DNA of 64,000 nt, taken from Sipunculus nudus. Its lineage: Eukaryota > Annelida > Sipuncula > Golfingiida > Sipunculidae. Below are positions 1-14,000 of the stretch, one piece after another. Within the stretch, counting starts at the first letter, position 1, and each line of letters starts with the position of its first letter. A program made the translations under genes and the position numbers. A model generated the notes under the pieces. It was not told the origin of the DNA. It was given only the letters and a program-made list of their open reading frames with translations, and did not search any database. The DNA is taken from contig CM049316.1 of NCBI GenBank assembly GCA_026874595.1, forward strand, positions 51,469,676 through 51,533,675, in the 5' to 3' direction.

Positions 1-3000
1 TATTTGATTTTGCCGTCGAAGGGTGTTGTACAGACCAGCTCATTATTCAAAACTACACCATTTTTTCAAGATTTATTTTAAAGTCGTATTTTAGTGGGCG
101 GTAGCGCAAAAACGGTGCGTTGTACACCTGATCGGACGGGGTTTAATCGATAGCATTTTAAATGTGCTTTCCAATGATGTATAGTTTATATATAATTTTG
201 CGGTCGAAGGGTGTTGTACCGCCCCAGTTCATTATTCAAAACTACACCATTTTTCAAGATTTATATCAATGTCGTATTTTAGTGGGCAGTAGTGCAAAAA
301 CGGTGCGTTGTACACCTAATCGGACGCGGTTAAATCGATAGCATTTTAAATGTGCTTTCCAATGATGTATAGTTTATATTTGATTTTGCCGTCGAAGGGT
401 GTTGTACAGCCCCAGTTCATTATTCAAAACTACACCATTTTTCAAGATTTATATCAATGTCGTATTTTAGTGGGCAGTAGTGCAAAAACGGTGCGTTGTA
501 CACCTGATCGGACGCGGTTTAATCAATAGCATTTAAATGTGCCTTCCAACGATGTATAGTTTATATATGAATTTGCCGTCGAAGGGTGTTGTACAGACCA
601 GTTCATTATTCAAAACTACACCATATTTCAAGATTTATATAAAAGTCGTATTTTAGTGGGCGGTAGCGCAAAAACGGTTCGTTGTACACCTAATCGGACG
701 GGGTTTAATCAATAGCATTTTAAATGTGCTTTCCAATGATGTATAATTAATATATGATTTTGCCGTCGAAGGGTGTTGTACCGCCCCAGTTCATTATTCA
801 AAACTACACCATTTTTCAAGATTTATATTAATGTCGTATTTTAGTGGGCGGTAGCGCAAAAACGATGCGTTGTACACCTGATCGTACGTGGTTTAATAGA
901 TAGCATTTTAAATATGCTTTCTAATGATGTATAGTTTATATATGATATTGCCGACGAAGGGTGTTTTACAGACCAGTTTATTATTCAAAACTTCCACTTT
1001 TCAAGATTTGTATTAATGTCGTAGTTTAGTGGGCGGTAGCGCAAAAACGGTGCGTTGTACACCTGATCGGACGGGGTTTAATCAATAGCATTTTTAATGC
1101 GCTTTCCAATGATGTATAGTTTATATTTAATTTTGCCGTCGAAGGGTGTTGTACAGACCAGTTCATTATTCAAAACTACACCATTTTTTCAAGATTTATA
1201 TTAAAGTCGTATTTTAGTGGGCGGTAGCGCAAAAACGGTGCATTGTACACCTGATCGGACGGGGTTTAATCGATAGCATTTTAAATGTGCTTTCCAATGA
1301 TGTATAGTTAATATATGATTTTGCCGTCGAAGGGTGTTGTACAGACCAGTTCATTATTCAAAACTACACCATTTTTCAAGATTAATATTAATGTCGTATT
1401 TTAGTGGGCGGTTGCGAAAAAACGGTGCGTTGTAAACCTAATCGGACGGGGTTTAATCAATAGACTTTCAAATGTGCTTTCCAATGATGTATAGTTTATA
1501 TTTGTTTATGCCGTCGAAGGGTGTTGTACAGCCCCAGTTTATTATTCAAAACTATACCATTTTTCAAGATTTATATTAATGTCGTATTTTAGTGGGCGGT
1601 AGCGCAAAAACGGTGCGTTGTACACCTAATCGGACGCTGTTTAATCGATAGCATTTTAAATGTGCTTTCCAATGATGTATAGTTAATATATGATTTTTCC
1701 GTCGAAGGGTGTTGTACCGCCCCAGTTCATTATTCAAAACTACACCATTTTTCAAGATTTATATCAATGTCGTATTTTAGTGGGCGGTAGCGCAAAAACG
1801 ATGCATTGTACACCTGATCGGACGCGGTTTAATCAATAGCATTTTAAATGTGCTTTCCAATGATGTATAGTTTATATTTGTTTTTGCCGTCGAAGGGTGT
1901 TGTACAGACCAGTTCATTAATCAAAACTACACCATGTTTCAAGATTTATATTAATGTCGCATTGTAGTGGGCGGTAGCGCAAACACGCTGCTTTGTACAC
2001 CTGATCGGACGCGGTTTAATCGATAGCATTTTAAATGTGATTTCCAATGATGTATAGTTTATATATGATTTTGCCGTCGAAGGGTGTTGTACAGACCAGT
2101 TCATTATTCAAAACTACACCATTTTTCAAGATTTATATCAATGTCGTTTTTTAGTGGGCAGTAGTGCAAAAACGGTGCGTTGTACACCTGATCGGACGGG
2201 GTTTAATCAATAGCATTTTAAAAGTGCTTTCCAATGATGTATAGTTTATATTTGTTTTTCCCGTAGAAGGGTGTTGTACAGACCAGTTCATTATTCAAAA
2301 CTACACCATTTTTCAAGATTTATATTATTGTCGTATTTTAGTGGGCGGTAGCGGAAAAACGGTTCGTTGTACACCTGATCTGACCGGGTTTAACCAATAG
2401 CACCTTAAATGTGCTTTCCAATGATGTATAGTTAATATATGATTTTGCCGTCGAAGGGTGTTGTACCGCCCCAGTTCATTATTCAAAACTACATCATTTT
2501 TCAAGATTTATATCAATGTCGTATTTTAGTGGGCAGTAGTGCAAAAACGGTTCGTTGTACACCTGATCGGACGGTGTTTAATCAATAGCATTTTAAATGT
2601 GCTTTCCAATGATGTATAGTTTATATTTGTTTTTGCCGTCGAAGGGTGTTGTACAGACCAGTTCATTATTCAAAACTACACCATTTTTCAAGATTTATAT
2701 CATTGTCGTATTTTAGTGGGCGGTAGCGGAAAAACGGTACGTTGTACACCTGATCTGACCGGGTTTAACCAATAGCATCTTAAATGTGCTTTCCAATGAT
2801 GTATAGTTTATATATAATTTTGCGGTCGAAGGGTGTTGTACCGCCCCAGTTCATTATTCAAATCTACACCATTTTTCAAGATTTATATCAATGTCGTATT
2901 TTAGTGGGCAGTAGTGCAAAAACGGTGCGTTGTACACCTGATCGGACGCGGTTTAATCAATAGCATTTTAAATGTGCTTTCCAATGATGTATAGTTAATA

Positions 3001-3502
3001 TATGATTTTGCCGTCGAAGGGTGTTGTACAGACCAGTTCATTATTCAAAACTACACCATTTTTCAAGATTAATATTAATGTCGTATTTTAGTGGGCGGTT
3101 GCGAAAAAACGGTGCGTTGTAAACCTGATCGGACGCGGTTTAATAGATAGCATTTTAAATATGCTTTCTAATGATGTATAGTTTATATATGATATTGCCG
3201 ACGAAAGGTGTTTTACAGACCAGTTTATTATTCAAAACTTCCACATTTCAAGATTTATATTAATGTCGTAGTTTAGGGGGCGGTAGGGCAAAAACGGTGC
3301 GTTGTACACCTAATCGGACGGGGTTTAATAAATTGCATTTTTAATGTGCTTTCCAATGATGTATAGTTTATATTTGATTTTGCCGTCGAAGGGTGTTGTA
3401 CAGACCAGCTCATTATTCAAAACTACACCATTTTTTCAAGATTTATTTTAAAGTCGTATTTTAGTGGGCGGTAGCGCAAAAACGGTGCGTTGTACACCTG
3501 AT

Positions 3503-6500
3503 CGGACGGGGTTTAATCGATAGCATTTTAAATGTGCTTTCCAATGATGTATAGTTAATATATGATTTTGCCGTCGAAGGGTGTTGTACAGACCAGTTCA
3601 TTATTCAAAACTACACCATTTTTCAAGATTAATATTAATGTCGTATTTTAGTGGGCGGTTGCGAAAAAACGGTGCGTTGTACACCTAATCGGACGGGGTT
3701 TAATCAATAGAATTTCAAATGTGCTTTCCAATGATGTATAGTTTATATTTGTTTATACCGTGGAATTGTGTTGTACAGCCCCAGTTCATTATTCAAAACT
3801 ATACCATTTTTCAAGATTTATATTAATGTCGTATTTTAGTGGGCGGTAGCGCAAAAACGGTGCGTTGTACACCTGATCTGACCGGGTTTAACCAATAGCA
3901 CCTTAAATGTGCTTTCCAATGATGTATAGTTTATATATAATTTTGCGGTCGAAGGGTGTTGTACCGCCCCAGTTCATTATTCAAAACTACACCATTTTTC
4001 AAGATTTATATCAATGTCGTATTTTAGTGGGCAGTAGTGCAAAAACGGTGCGTTGTACACCTGATCGGACGCGATTTAATCAATAGCATTTTAAATGTGC
4101 TTTCCAATGATGTATAGTTAATATATGATTTTGCCGTCGAAGGGTGTTGTACAGACCAGTTCATTATTCAAAACTACACCATTTTTCAAGATTAATATTA
4201 ATGTCGTATTTTAGTGGGCGGTTGCGAAAAAACGGTGCGTTGTAAACCTGATCGGACGCGGTTTAATAGATAGCATTTTAAATATACTTTCTAATGATGT
4301 ATAGTTTATATATGATATTGCCGACGAAGGGTGTTTTACAGACCAGTTTATTATTCAAAACTTCCACTTTTCAAGATTTATATTAATGTCGTAGTTTAGG
4401 GGGCGGTAGCGCAAAAACGGTGCGTTGTACACCTAATCGGACGGGGTTTAATCAATTGCATTTTTAATGTGCTTTCCAATGATGTATAGTTAATATATGA
4501 TTTTGCCGTCGAAGGGTGTTGTACAGACCAGTTCATTATTCAAAACTACATCATTTTTCAAGATTAATATTAATGTCGTATTTTAGTGGGCGGTTGCGAA
4601 AAAACGGTGCGTTGTACACCTAATCGGACGGGGTTTAATCAATAGAATTTCAAATGTGCTTTCCAATGATGTATAGTTTATATTTGTTTATGCCGTCGAA
4701 TTGTCTTGTACAGCCCAAGTTCATTATTCAAAACTATACCATTTTTCAAGATTTATATTAATGTCGTATTTTAGTGGGCGGTAGCGCAAAAACGGTGCGT
4801 TGTACACCTAATCGGACGCGGTTTAATCGATAGCATTTTAAATGTGCTTTCCAATGATGTATAGTTAATATATGATTTTGCCGTCGAAGGGTGTTGTACA
4901 GACCAGTTCATTATTCAAAACTACACCATTTTTTCAAGATTTATATTAATGTCATATTTTAGTGGGCGGTAGCGCAAAAACGGTGCGTTGTACACCTAAT
5001 CGGACGCGGTTAAAACGATAGCATTTTAAATGTGCTTTCCAATGATGTATAGTTTATATTTGATTTTGCCGTCGAAGGGTGTTGTACAGCCCCAGTTCAT
5101 TATTCAAAACTACACCATTTTTCAAGATTTATATCGATGTCGTATTTTAGTGGGCAGTAGTGCAAAAACGGTGCGTTGTACACCTGATCGGACGCGGTTT
5201 AATCAATAGCATTTTAAATGTGCTTTCCAACGATGTATAGTTTATATATGAATTTGCCGTCGAAGGGTGTTGTACAGACCAGTTCATTATTCAAAACTAC
5301 ACCATATTTCAAGATTTATATAAAAGTCGTATTTTAGTGGGCGGTAGCGCAAAAACGGTTCGTTGTACACCTAATCGGACGGGGTTTAATCATAGCATTT
5401 TAAATGTGCTTTCCAATGATGTATAGTTAATATATGATTTTGCCGTCGAATGGTGTTGTACCGCCCCAGTTCTTTATTCAAAACTACACCATTTTTCAAG
5501 ATTTATATTAATGTCGTATTTTAGTGGGCGGTAGCGCAAGAACGGTGCGTTGTACAGTACCTGATCGGACGGGGTTTAATCAATAGCATTTTAAATGTGC
5601 TTTCCATGCAATGATGTATAAATTTTTTTTATGATTTTGCCATCGAAGGGTGTTGTACCGCCCCAGTTCATTATTCAAAACTACACCATTTTTCAAGATT
5701 TATATTAATGTCGTATTTTAGTGGGCGGTAGCGCAAAAACGATGCGTTGTACACCTGATCGGACGGGGTTTAATCGATAGCATTTTAAATGTGCTTTCCA
5801 ATGATGTATAGTTAATATATGATTTTGCCGTCGAAGGGTGTTGTACAGACCAGTTCATTATTCAAAACTACACCATTTTTCAAGATTAATATTAATGTCG
5901 TATTTTAGTGGGCGGTTGCGAAAAAACGGTGCGTTGTACACCTAATCGGACGGGGTTTAATCAATAGAATTTCAAATGTGCTTTCCAATGATGTATAGTT
6001 TATATTTGTTTATACCGTGGAATTGTGTTGTACAGCCCCAGTTCATTATTCAAAACTATACCATTTTTCAAGATTTATATTAATGTCGTATTTTAGTGGG
6101 CGGTAGCGCAAAAACAGTGCATTGTACACCTGATCTGACCGGGTTTAACCAATAGCACCTTAAATGTGCTTTCCAATGATGTATAGTTTATATATAATTT
6201 TGCGGTCGAAGGGTGTTGTACCGCCCCAGTTCATTATTCAAAACTACACCATTTTTCAAGATTTATATCAATGTCGTATTTTAGTGGGCAGTAGTGCAAA
6301 AACGGTGCGTTGTACACCTGATCGGACGCGGTTTAATCAATAGCATTTTAAATGTGCTTTCCAATGATGTATAGTTAATATATGATTTTGCCGTCGAAGG
6401 GTGTTGTACAGACCGGTTCATTATTCAAAACTACACCATTTTTCAAGATTAATATTAATGTCGTATTTTAGTGGGCGGTTGCGAAAAAACGGTGCGTTGT

Positions 6501-8020
6501 AAACCTGATCGGACGCGGTTTAATAGATAGCATTTTAAATATACTTTCTAATGATGTATAGTTTATATATGATATTGCCGACGAAGGGTGTTTTACAGAC
6601 CAGTTTATTATTCAAAACTTCCACTTTTCAAGATTTATATTAATGTCGTAGTTTAGGGGGCGGTAGCGCAAAAACGGTGCGTTGTACACCTAATCGGACG
6701 GGGTTTAATCAATTGCATTTTTAATGTGCTTTCCAATGATGTATAGTTAATATATGATTTTGCCGTCGAAGGGTGTTGTTCAGACCAGTTCATTATTCAA
6801 AACTACATCATTTTTCAAGATTAATATTAATGTCGTATTTTAGTGGGCGGTTGCGAAAAAACGGTGCGTTGTACACCTAATCGGACGGGGTTTAATCAAT
6901 AGAATTTCAAATGTGCTTTCCAATGATGTATAGTTTATATTTGTTTATGCCGTCGAATTGTGTTGTACAGCCCCAGTTCATTATTCAAAACTATACCATT
7001 TTTCAAGATTTATATTAATGTCGTATTTTAGTGGGCGGTAGCGCAAAAACGGTGCGTTGTACACCTAATCGGACGCGGTTTAATCGATAGCATTTTAAAT
7101 GTGCTTTCCAATGATGTATAGTTAATATATGATTTTGCCGTCGAAGGGTGTTGTACAGACCAGTTCATTATTCAAAACTACACCATTTTTTCAAGATTTA
7201 TATTAATGTCATATTTTAGTGGGCGGTAGCGCAAAAACGGTGCGTTGTACACCTAATCGGACGCGGTTAAAACGATAGCATTTTAAATGTGCTTTCCAAT
7301 GATGTATAGTTTATATTTGATTTTGCCGTCGAAGGGTGTTGTACAGCCCAAGTTCATTATTCAAAACTACACCATTTTTCAAGATTTATATCGATGTCGT
7401 ATTTTAGTGGGCAGTAGTGCAAAAACGGTGCGTTGTACACCTGATCGGACGCGGTTTAATCAATAGCATTTTAAATGTGCTTTCCAACGATGTATAGTTT
7501 ATATATGAATTTGCCGTCGAAGGGTGTTGTACAGACCAGTTCATTATTCAAAACTACACCATATTTCAAGATTTATATAAAAGTCGTATTTTAGTGGGCG
7601 GTAGCGCAAAAACGGTTCGTTGTACACCTAATCGGACGGGGTTTAATCATAGCATTTTAAATGTGCTTTCCAATGATGTATAGTTAATATATGATTTTGC
7701 CGTCGAATGGTGTTGTACCGCCCCAGTTCTTTATTCAAAACTACACCATTTTTCAAGATTTATATTAATGTCGTATTTTAGTGGGCGGTAGCGCAAGAAC
7801 GGTGCGTTGTACAGTACCTGATCGGACGGGGTTTAATCAATAGCATTTTAAATGTGCTTTCCATGCAATGATGTATAAATTTTTTTTATGATTTTGCCAT
7901 CGAAGGGTGTTGTACCGCCCCAGTTCATTATTCAAAACTACACCATTTTTCAAGATTTATATTAATGTCGTATTTTAGTGGGCGGTAGCGCAAAAACGAT
8001 GCGTTGTACACCTGATCGGA
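3503..8020. repeat. 12-monomer higher-order repeat, two tandem copies (2257 bp)
   Basis: Rare variants recur exactly 2257 bp apart: CCATGCAATGATG at 5604 and 7861, and ACCGTGGAATTG at 3757 and 6014. The two copies (about 3503-5760 and 5760-8020) differ at only about ten positions that I noticed, for example CTTGTACAGCCCAAG against GTTGTACAGCCCCAG. Neighbouring monomers within a copy differ far more. 2257 bp is 12 monomers. Confidence 0.9.
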
Positions 8021-11000
8021 CGCGGTTTAATAGATAGCATTTTAAATATGCTTTCTAATGATGTATAGTTTATATATGATATTGCCGACGAAGGTTGTTT
8101 TACAGACCAGTTTATTATTCAAAACTTCCACTTTTCAAGATTTGTATTAATGTCGTAGTTTAGTGGGCGGTAGCGCAAAAACGGTGCGTTGTACACCTGA
8201 TCGGACGGAATTTAATCAATAGCATTTTTAATGTGCTTTCCAACGATGTATAGTTTATATTTAATTTTGCCGTCGAAGGGTGTTGTACAGACCAGTTCAT
8301 TATTCAAAACTACACCATTTTTTCAAGATTTATATTAAAGTCGTATTTTAGTGGGCGGTAGCGCAAAAACGGTGCGTTGTACACCTGATCGGACGGGGTT
8401 TAATCGATAGCATTTTAAATGTGCTTTCCAATGATGTATAGTTAATATATGATTTTGCCGTCGAAGGGTGTTATACAGACCAGTTCATTATTCAAAACTA
8501 CACCATTTTTCAAGATTAATATTAATGTCGTATTTTAGTGGGCGGTTGCGAAAAAACGGTGCGTTGTACACCTAATCGGACGGGGTGTAATCAATAGACT
8601 TTCAAATGTGCTTTCCAATGATGTATAGTTTATATTTGTTTATGCCGTCGAAGGGTGTTGTACAGCCCCAGTTTATTATTCAATACTATACCATTTTTCA
8701 AGATTTATATTAATGTCGTATTTTAGTGGGCGGTAGCGCAAAAACGGTGCGTTGTACACCTGATCGAACTGTTTAATCGATAGCATTTTAAATGTGCTTT
8801 CCAATGATGTATAGTTAATATATGATTTTGCCGTCGAAGGGTGTTGTACCGCCCCAGTTCATTATTCAAAACTACACCATTTTTCAAGATTTATATCAAT
8901 GTCGTATTTTAGTGGGCGGTAGCGCAAAAACGGTGCATTGTACACCTGATCGGACGCGGTTTAATCAATAGCATTTTAAATGTGCTTTCCAATGATGTAT
9001 AGTTTATATTTGTTTTTGCCGTTGAAGGGTGTTGTACAGACCAGTTCATTATTCAAAACTACACCATGTTTCAAGATTTATATTAATGTCGCATTTTAGT
9101 GGGCGGTAGCGCAAACACGCTGCTTTGTACACCTGATCGGACGCAGTTTAATCGATAGCATTTGAAATGTGATTTCCAATGATGTATAGTTTATATATGA
9201 TTTTGCCGTCGAAGGGTGTTGTACAGACCAGTTCATTATTCAAAACTACACCATTTTTCAAGATTTATATCAATGTCGTATTTTAGTGGGCAGTAGCGCA
9301 AAAACGGTGCGTTGTACACCTGATCGGACGCTGTTTAATCGATAGCATTTTAAATGTGCTTTCCAATGATGTATTGTTAATATATGATTTTGCCGTCGAA
9401 GGGTGTTGTACCGCCCCAGTTCATTATTCAAAACTACATCATTTTTCAAGATTTATATCAATGTCGTATTTTAGTGGGCAGTAGTGCAAAAACGGTGCGT
9501 TGTACACCTGATCGGACGGGGTTTAATCGATAGCATTTTAAATGTGCTTTCCAATGATGTATAGTTAATATATGATTTTGCCGTCGAAGGGTGTTGTACC
9601 GCCCCAGTTCATTATTCAAAACTACACCATTTTTCAAGATTTATATCAATGTCGTATTTTAGTGGGCAGTAGTGCAAAAACGGTGCGTTGTACACCTAAT
9701 CGGATGCGGTTTAATCAATAGCATTTTAAATGTGCTTTCCAACGATGTATAGTTTATATATGAATTTGCCGTCGAAGGGTGTTGTACAGACCAGTTCATT
9801 ATTCAAAACTACACCGTATTTCAAGATTTATATTAAAGTCGTATTTTAGTGGGCGGTAGCGCAAAAACGGTTCGTTGTAAACCTAATCGGACGGGGTTTA
9901 ATCAATAGCATTTTAAATGTGCTTTCCAATGATGTATAGTTAATATATGATTTTGCCGTCGAAGGGTGTTGTACAGACCAGTTCATTATTCAAAACTACA
10001 CCATTTTTCAAGATTTATATTATTGTCGTATTTTAGTGGGCGGTAGCGGAAAAACGGTTCGTTGTACACCTGATCTGACCGGGTTTAACCAATAGCATCT
10101 TAAATGTGCTTTCCAATGATGTATAGTTTATATATAATTTTGCGGTCGAAGGGTGTTGTACCGCCCCAGTTCATTATTCAAAACTACACCATTTTTCAAG
10201 ATTTATATCAATGTCGTATTTTAGTGGGCAGTAGTGCAAAAACGGTGCGTTGTACACCTGATCGGACGCGGTTTAATCAATAGCATTTTAAATGTGCTTT
10301 CCAATGATGTATAGTTAATATATGATTTTGCCGTCGAAGGGTGTTGTACAGACCAGTTCATTATTCAAAACTACACCATTTTTCAAGATTAATATTAATG
10401 TCGTATTTTAGTGGGCGGTTGCGAAAAAACGGTGCGTTGTAAACCTGATCGGACGCGGTTTAATAGATAGCATTTTAAATATGCTTTCTAATGATGTATA
10501 GTTTATATATGATTTTGCTGACGAAGGGTGTTTTACAGACCAGTTTATTATTCAAAACTTCCACTTTTCAAGATTTATATTAATGTCGTAGTTTAGGGGG
10601 CGGTAGCGCAAAAACGGTGCGTTGTACACCTAATCGGACGGGATTTAATCAATTGCATTTTTAATGTGCTTTCCAATGATGTATAGTTTATATTTGATTT
10701 TGCCGTCGAAGGGTGTTGTACAGAACAGTTCATTATTCAAAACTACACCATTTTTTCAAGATTTATATTAAAGTCGTATTTTAGTGGGCGGTAGCGCAAA
10801 AACGGTGCGTTGTACACCTGATCGGACGGGGTTTAATCGATAGCATTTTTAATGTGCTTTCCAATGATGTATAGTTTATATTTGATTTTGCCGTCGAAGG
10901 GTGTTGTACAGACCAGTTTATTATTCAAAACTACACCATTTTTCAAGATTAATATTAATGTCGTATTTTAGTGGGCGGTTGCGAAAAAACGGTGCGTTGT

Positions 11001-14000
11001 ACACGTAATCGGAAGGGGTTTAATCAATAGAATTTCAAATGTGCTTTCCAATGATGTATAGTTTATATTTGTTTATGCCGTCGAATTGTCTTGTACAGCC
11101 CAAGTTCATTATTCAAAACTATACCATTTTTCAAGATTTATATCAATGTCGTATTTTAGTGGGCGGTAGCGCAAAAACGGTGCGTTGTACACCTAATCGG
11201 ACGCGGTTTAATCGATAGCATTTTAAATGTGCTTTCCAATGATGTATAGTTAATATATGATTTTGCCGTCGAAGGGTGTTGTACAGACCAGTTCATTATT
11301 CAAAACTACACCATTTTTTCAAGATTTATATTAATGTCGTATTTTAGTGGGCGGTAGCGCAAAAACGGTGCGTTGTACACCTAATCGGACGCGGTTAAAT
11401 CGATAGCATTTTAAATGTGCTTTCCAATGATGTATAGTTTATATTTGATTTTGCCGTCGAAGGGTGTTGTACAGCCCCAGTTCATTATTCAAAACTACAC
11501 CATTTTTCAAGATTTGTATTAATGTCGTAGTTTAGTGGGCGGTAGCGCAAAAACGGTGCGTTGTACACCTGATCGGACGCGGTTTAATCAATAGCATTTT
11601 TAATGTGCTTTCCAATGATGTATAGTTTATATTTAATTTTGCCGTCGAAGGGTGTTGTACAGACCAGTTCATTATTCAAAACTACACCATTTTTTCAAGA
11701 TTTATATTAAAGTCGTATTTTAGTGGGCGGTAGCGCAAAAACGGTGCGTTGTACACCTAATCGGACGGGGTTTAATCGATAGCATTTTAAATGTGCTTTC
11801 CAATTATTTATAGTTAATATATGATTTTGCCGTCGAAGGATGTTGTACAGACCAGTTCATTATTCAAAACTACACCATTTTTCAAGATTAATATTAATGT
11901 CGTATTTTAGTGGGCGGTTGCCAAAAAACGGTGCGTTGTACACCTAATCGGACGGGGTTTAATCAATAGACTTTCAAATGTGCTTTCCAATGATGTATAG
12001 TTTATATTTGTTTTTGCCGTCGAAGGGTGTTGTACAGACCAGTTCATTATTCAAAACTACACCATGTTTCAAGATTTATATTAATGTCGCATTTTAGTGG
12101 GCGGTAGCGCAAACACGCTGCTTTGTACACCTGATCGGACGCGGTTTAATCGATAGCATTTTAAATGTGATTTCTAATGATGTATAGTTTATATATGATT
12201 TTGCCGTCGAAGGGTGTTGTACAGACCAGTTCATTATTCAAAACTACACCATTTTTCAAGATTTATATCAATGTCGTTTTTTAGTGGGCAGTAGTGCAAA
12301 AACGGTGCGTTGTACACCTGATCGGACGCTGTTTAATCAATAGCATTTTAAATCTGCTTTCCAATGATGTATAGTTAATATATGATTTTGCCGTCGAAGG
12401 GTGTTGTACCGCCCCAGTTCATTATTCAAAACTACATCATTTTTCAAGATTTATATCAATGTCGTATTTTAGTGGGCAGTAGTGCAAAAACGGTTCGTTG
12501 TACACCTGATCGGACGGGGTTTAATCAATAGCATTTTAAATGTGCTTTCCAATGATGTATAGTTTATATTTGTTTTTGCCGTCGAAGGGTGTTGTACAGA
12601 CCAGTTCATTATTCAAAACTACACCATTTTTCAAGATTTATATTATTGTCGTATTTTAGTGGGCGGTAGCGGAAAAACGGTTCGTTGTACACCTGATCTG
12701 ACCGGGTTTAACCAATAGCATCTTAAATGTGCTTTCCAATGATGTATAGTTTATATATAATTTTGCGGTCGAAGGGTGTTGTACCGCCCCAGTTCATTAT
12801 TCAAAACTACACCATTTTTCAAGATTTATATCAATGTCGTATTTTAGTGGGCAGTAGTGCAAAAACGGTGCGTTGTACACCTGATCGGACGCGGTTTAAT
12901 CAATAGCATTTTAAATGTGCTTTCCAATGATGTATAGTTAATATATGATTTTGCCGTCGAAGGGTGTTGTACAGACCAGTTCATTATTCAAAACTACACC
13001 ATTTTTCAAGATTAATATTAATGTCGTATTTTAGTGGGCGGTTGCGAAAAAACGGTGCGTTGTAAACCTGATCGGACGCGGTTTAATAGATAGCATTTTA
13101 AATATGCTTTCTAATGATGTATAGTTTATATATGATTTTGCTGACGAAGGGTGTTTTACAGACCAGTTTATTATTCAAAACTTCCACTTTTCAAGATTTA
13201 TATTAATGTCGTAGTTTAGGGGGCGGTAGCGCAAAAACGGTGCGTTGTACACCTAATCGGACGCGGTTTAATCGATAGCATTTTAAATGTGCTTTCCAAT
13301 GATGTATAGTTAATATATGATTTTGCCGTCGAAAGGTGTTGTACAGACCAGTTCATTATTCAAAACTACACCATTTTTTCAAGATTTATATTAATGTCGT
13401 ATTTTAGTGGGCGGTAGCGCAAAAACGGTGCGTTGTACACCTAATCGGACGCGGTTAAATCGATAGCATTTTAAATGTGCTTTCCAATGATGTATAGTTT
13501 ATATTTGATTTTGCCGTCGAAGGGTGTTGTACAGCCCCAGTTCATTATTCAAAACTACACCATTTTTCAAGATTTATGTCAATGTCGTATTTTAGTGGGC
13601 AGTAGTGCAAAAACTGTGCGTTGTACACCTGATCGGACGCTGTTTAATCGATAGCATTTTAAATGTGCTTTCCAATCATGTATAGTTAATATATGATTTT
13701 GCCGTCGAAGGGTGTTGTACCGCCCCAGTTCATTATTCAAAACTACACCATTTTTCAAGATTTATATCAATGTCGTATTTTAGTGGGCAGTAGTGCAAAA
13801 ACGGTGCTTTGTACACCTGATCGGATGCGGTTTAATCAATAGCATTTTAAATGTGCTTTCCAACGATGTATAGTTTATATATGAATTTGCCGTCGAAGGG
13901 TGTTGTACAGACCAGTTCATTATTCAAAACTACACCGTATTTCAAGATTTATATTAAAGTCGTATTTTAGTGGGCGGTAGCGCAAAAACGGTTCGTTGTA

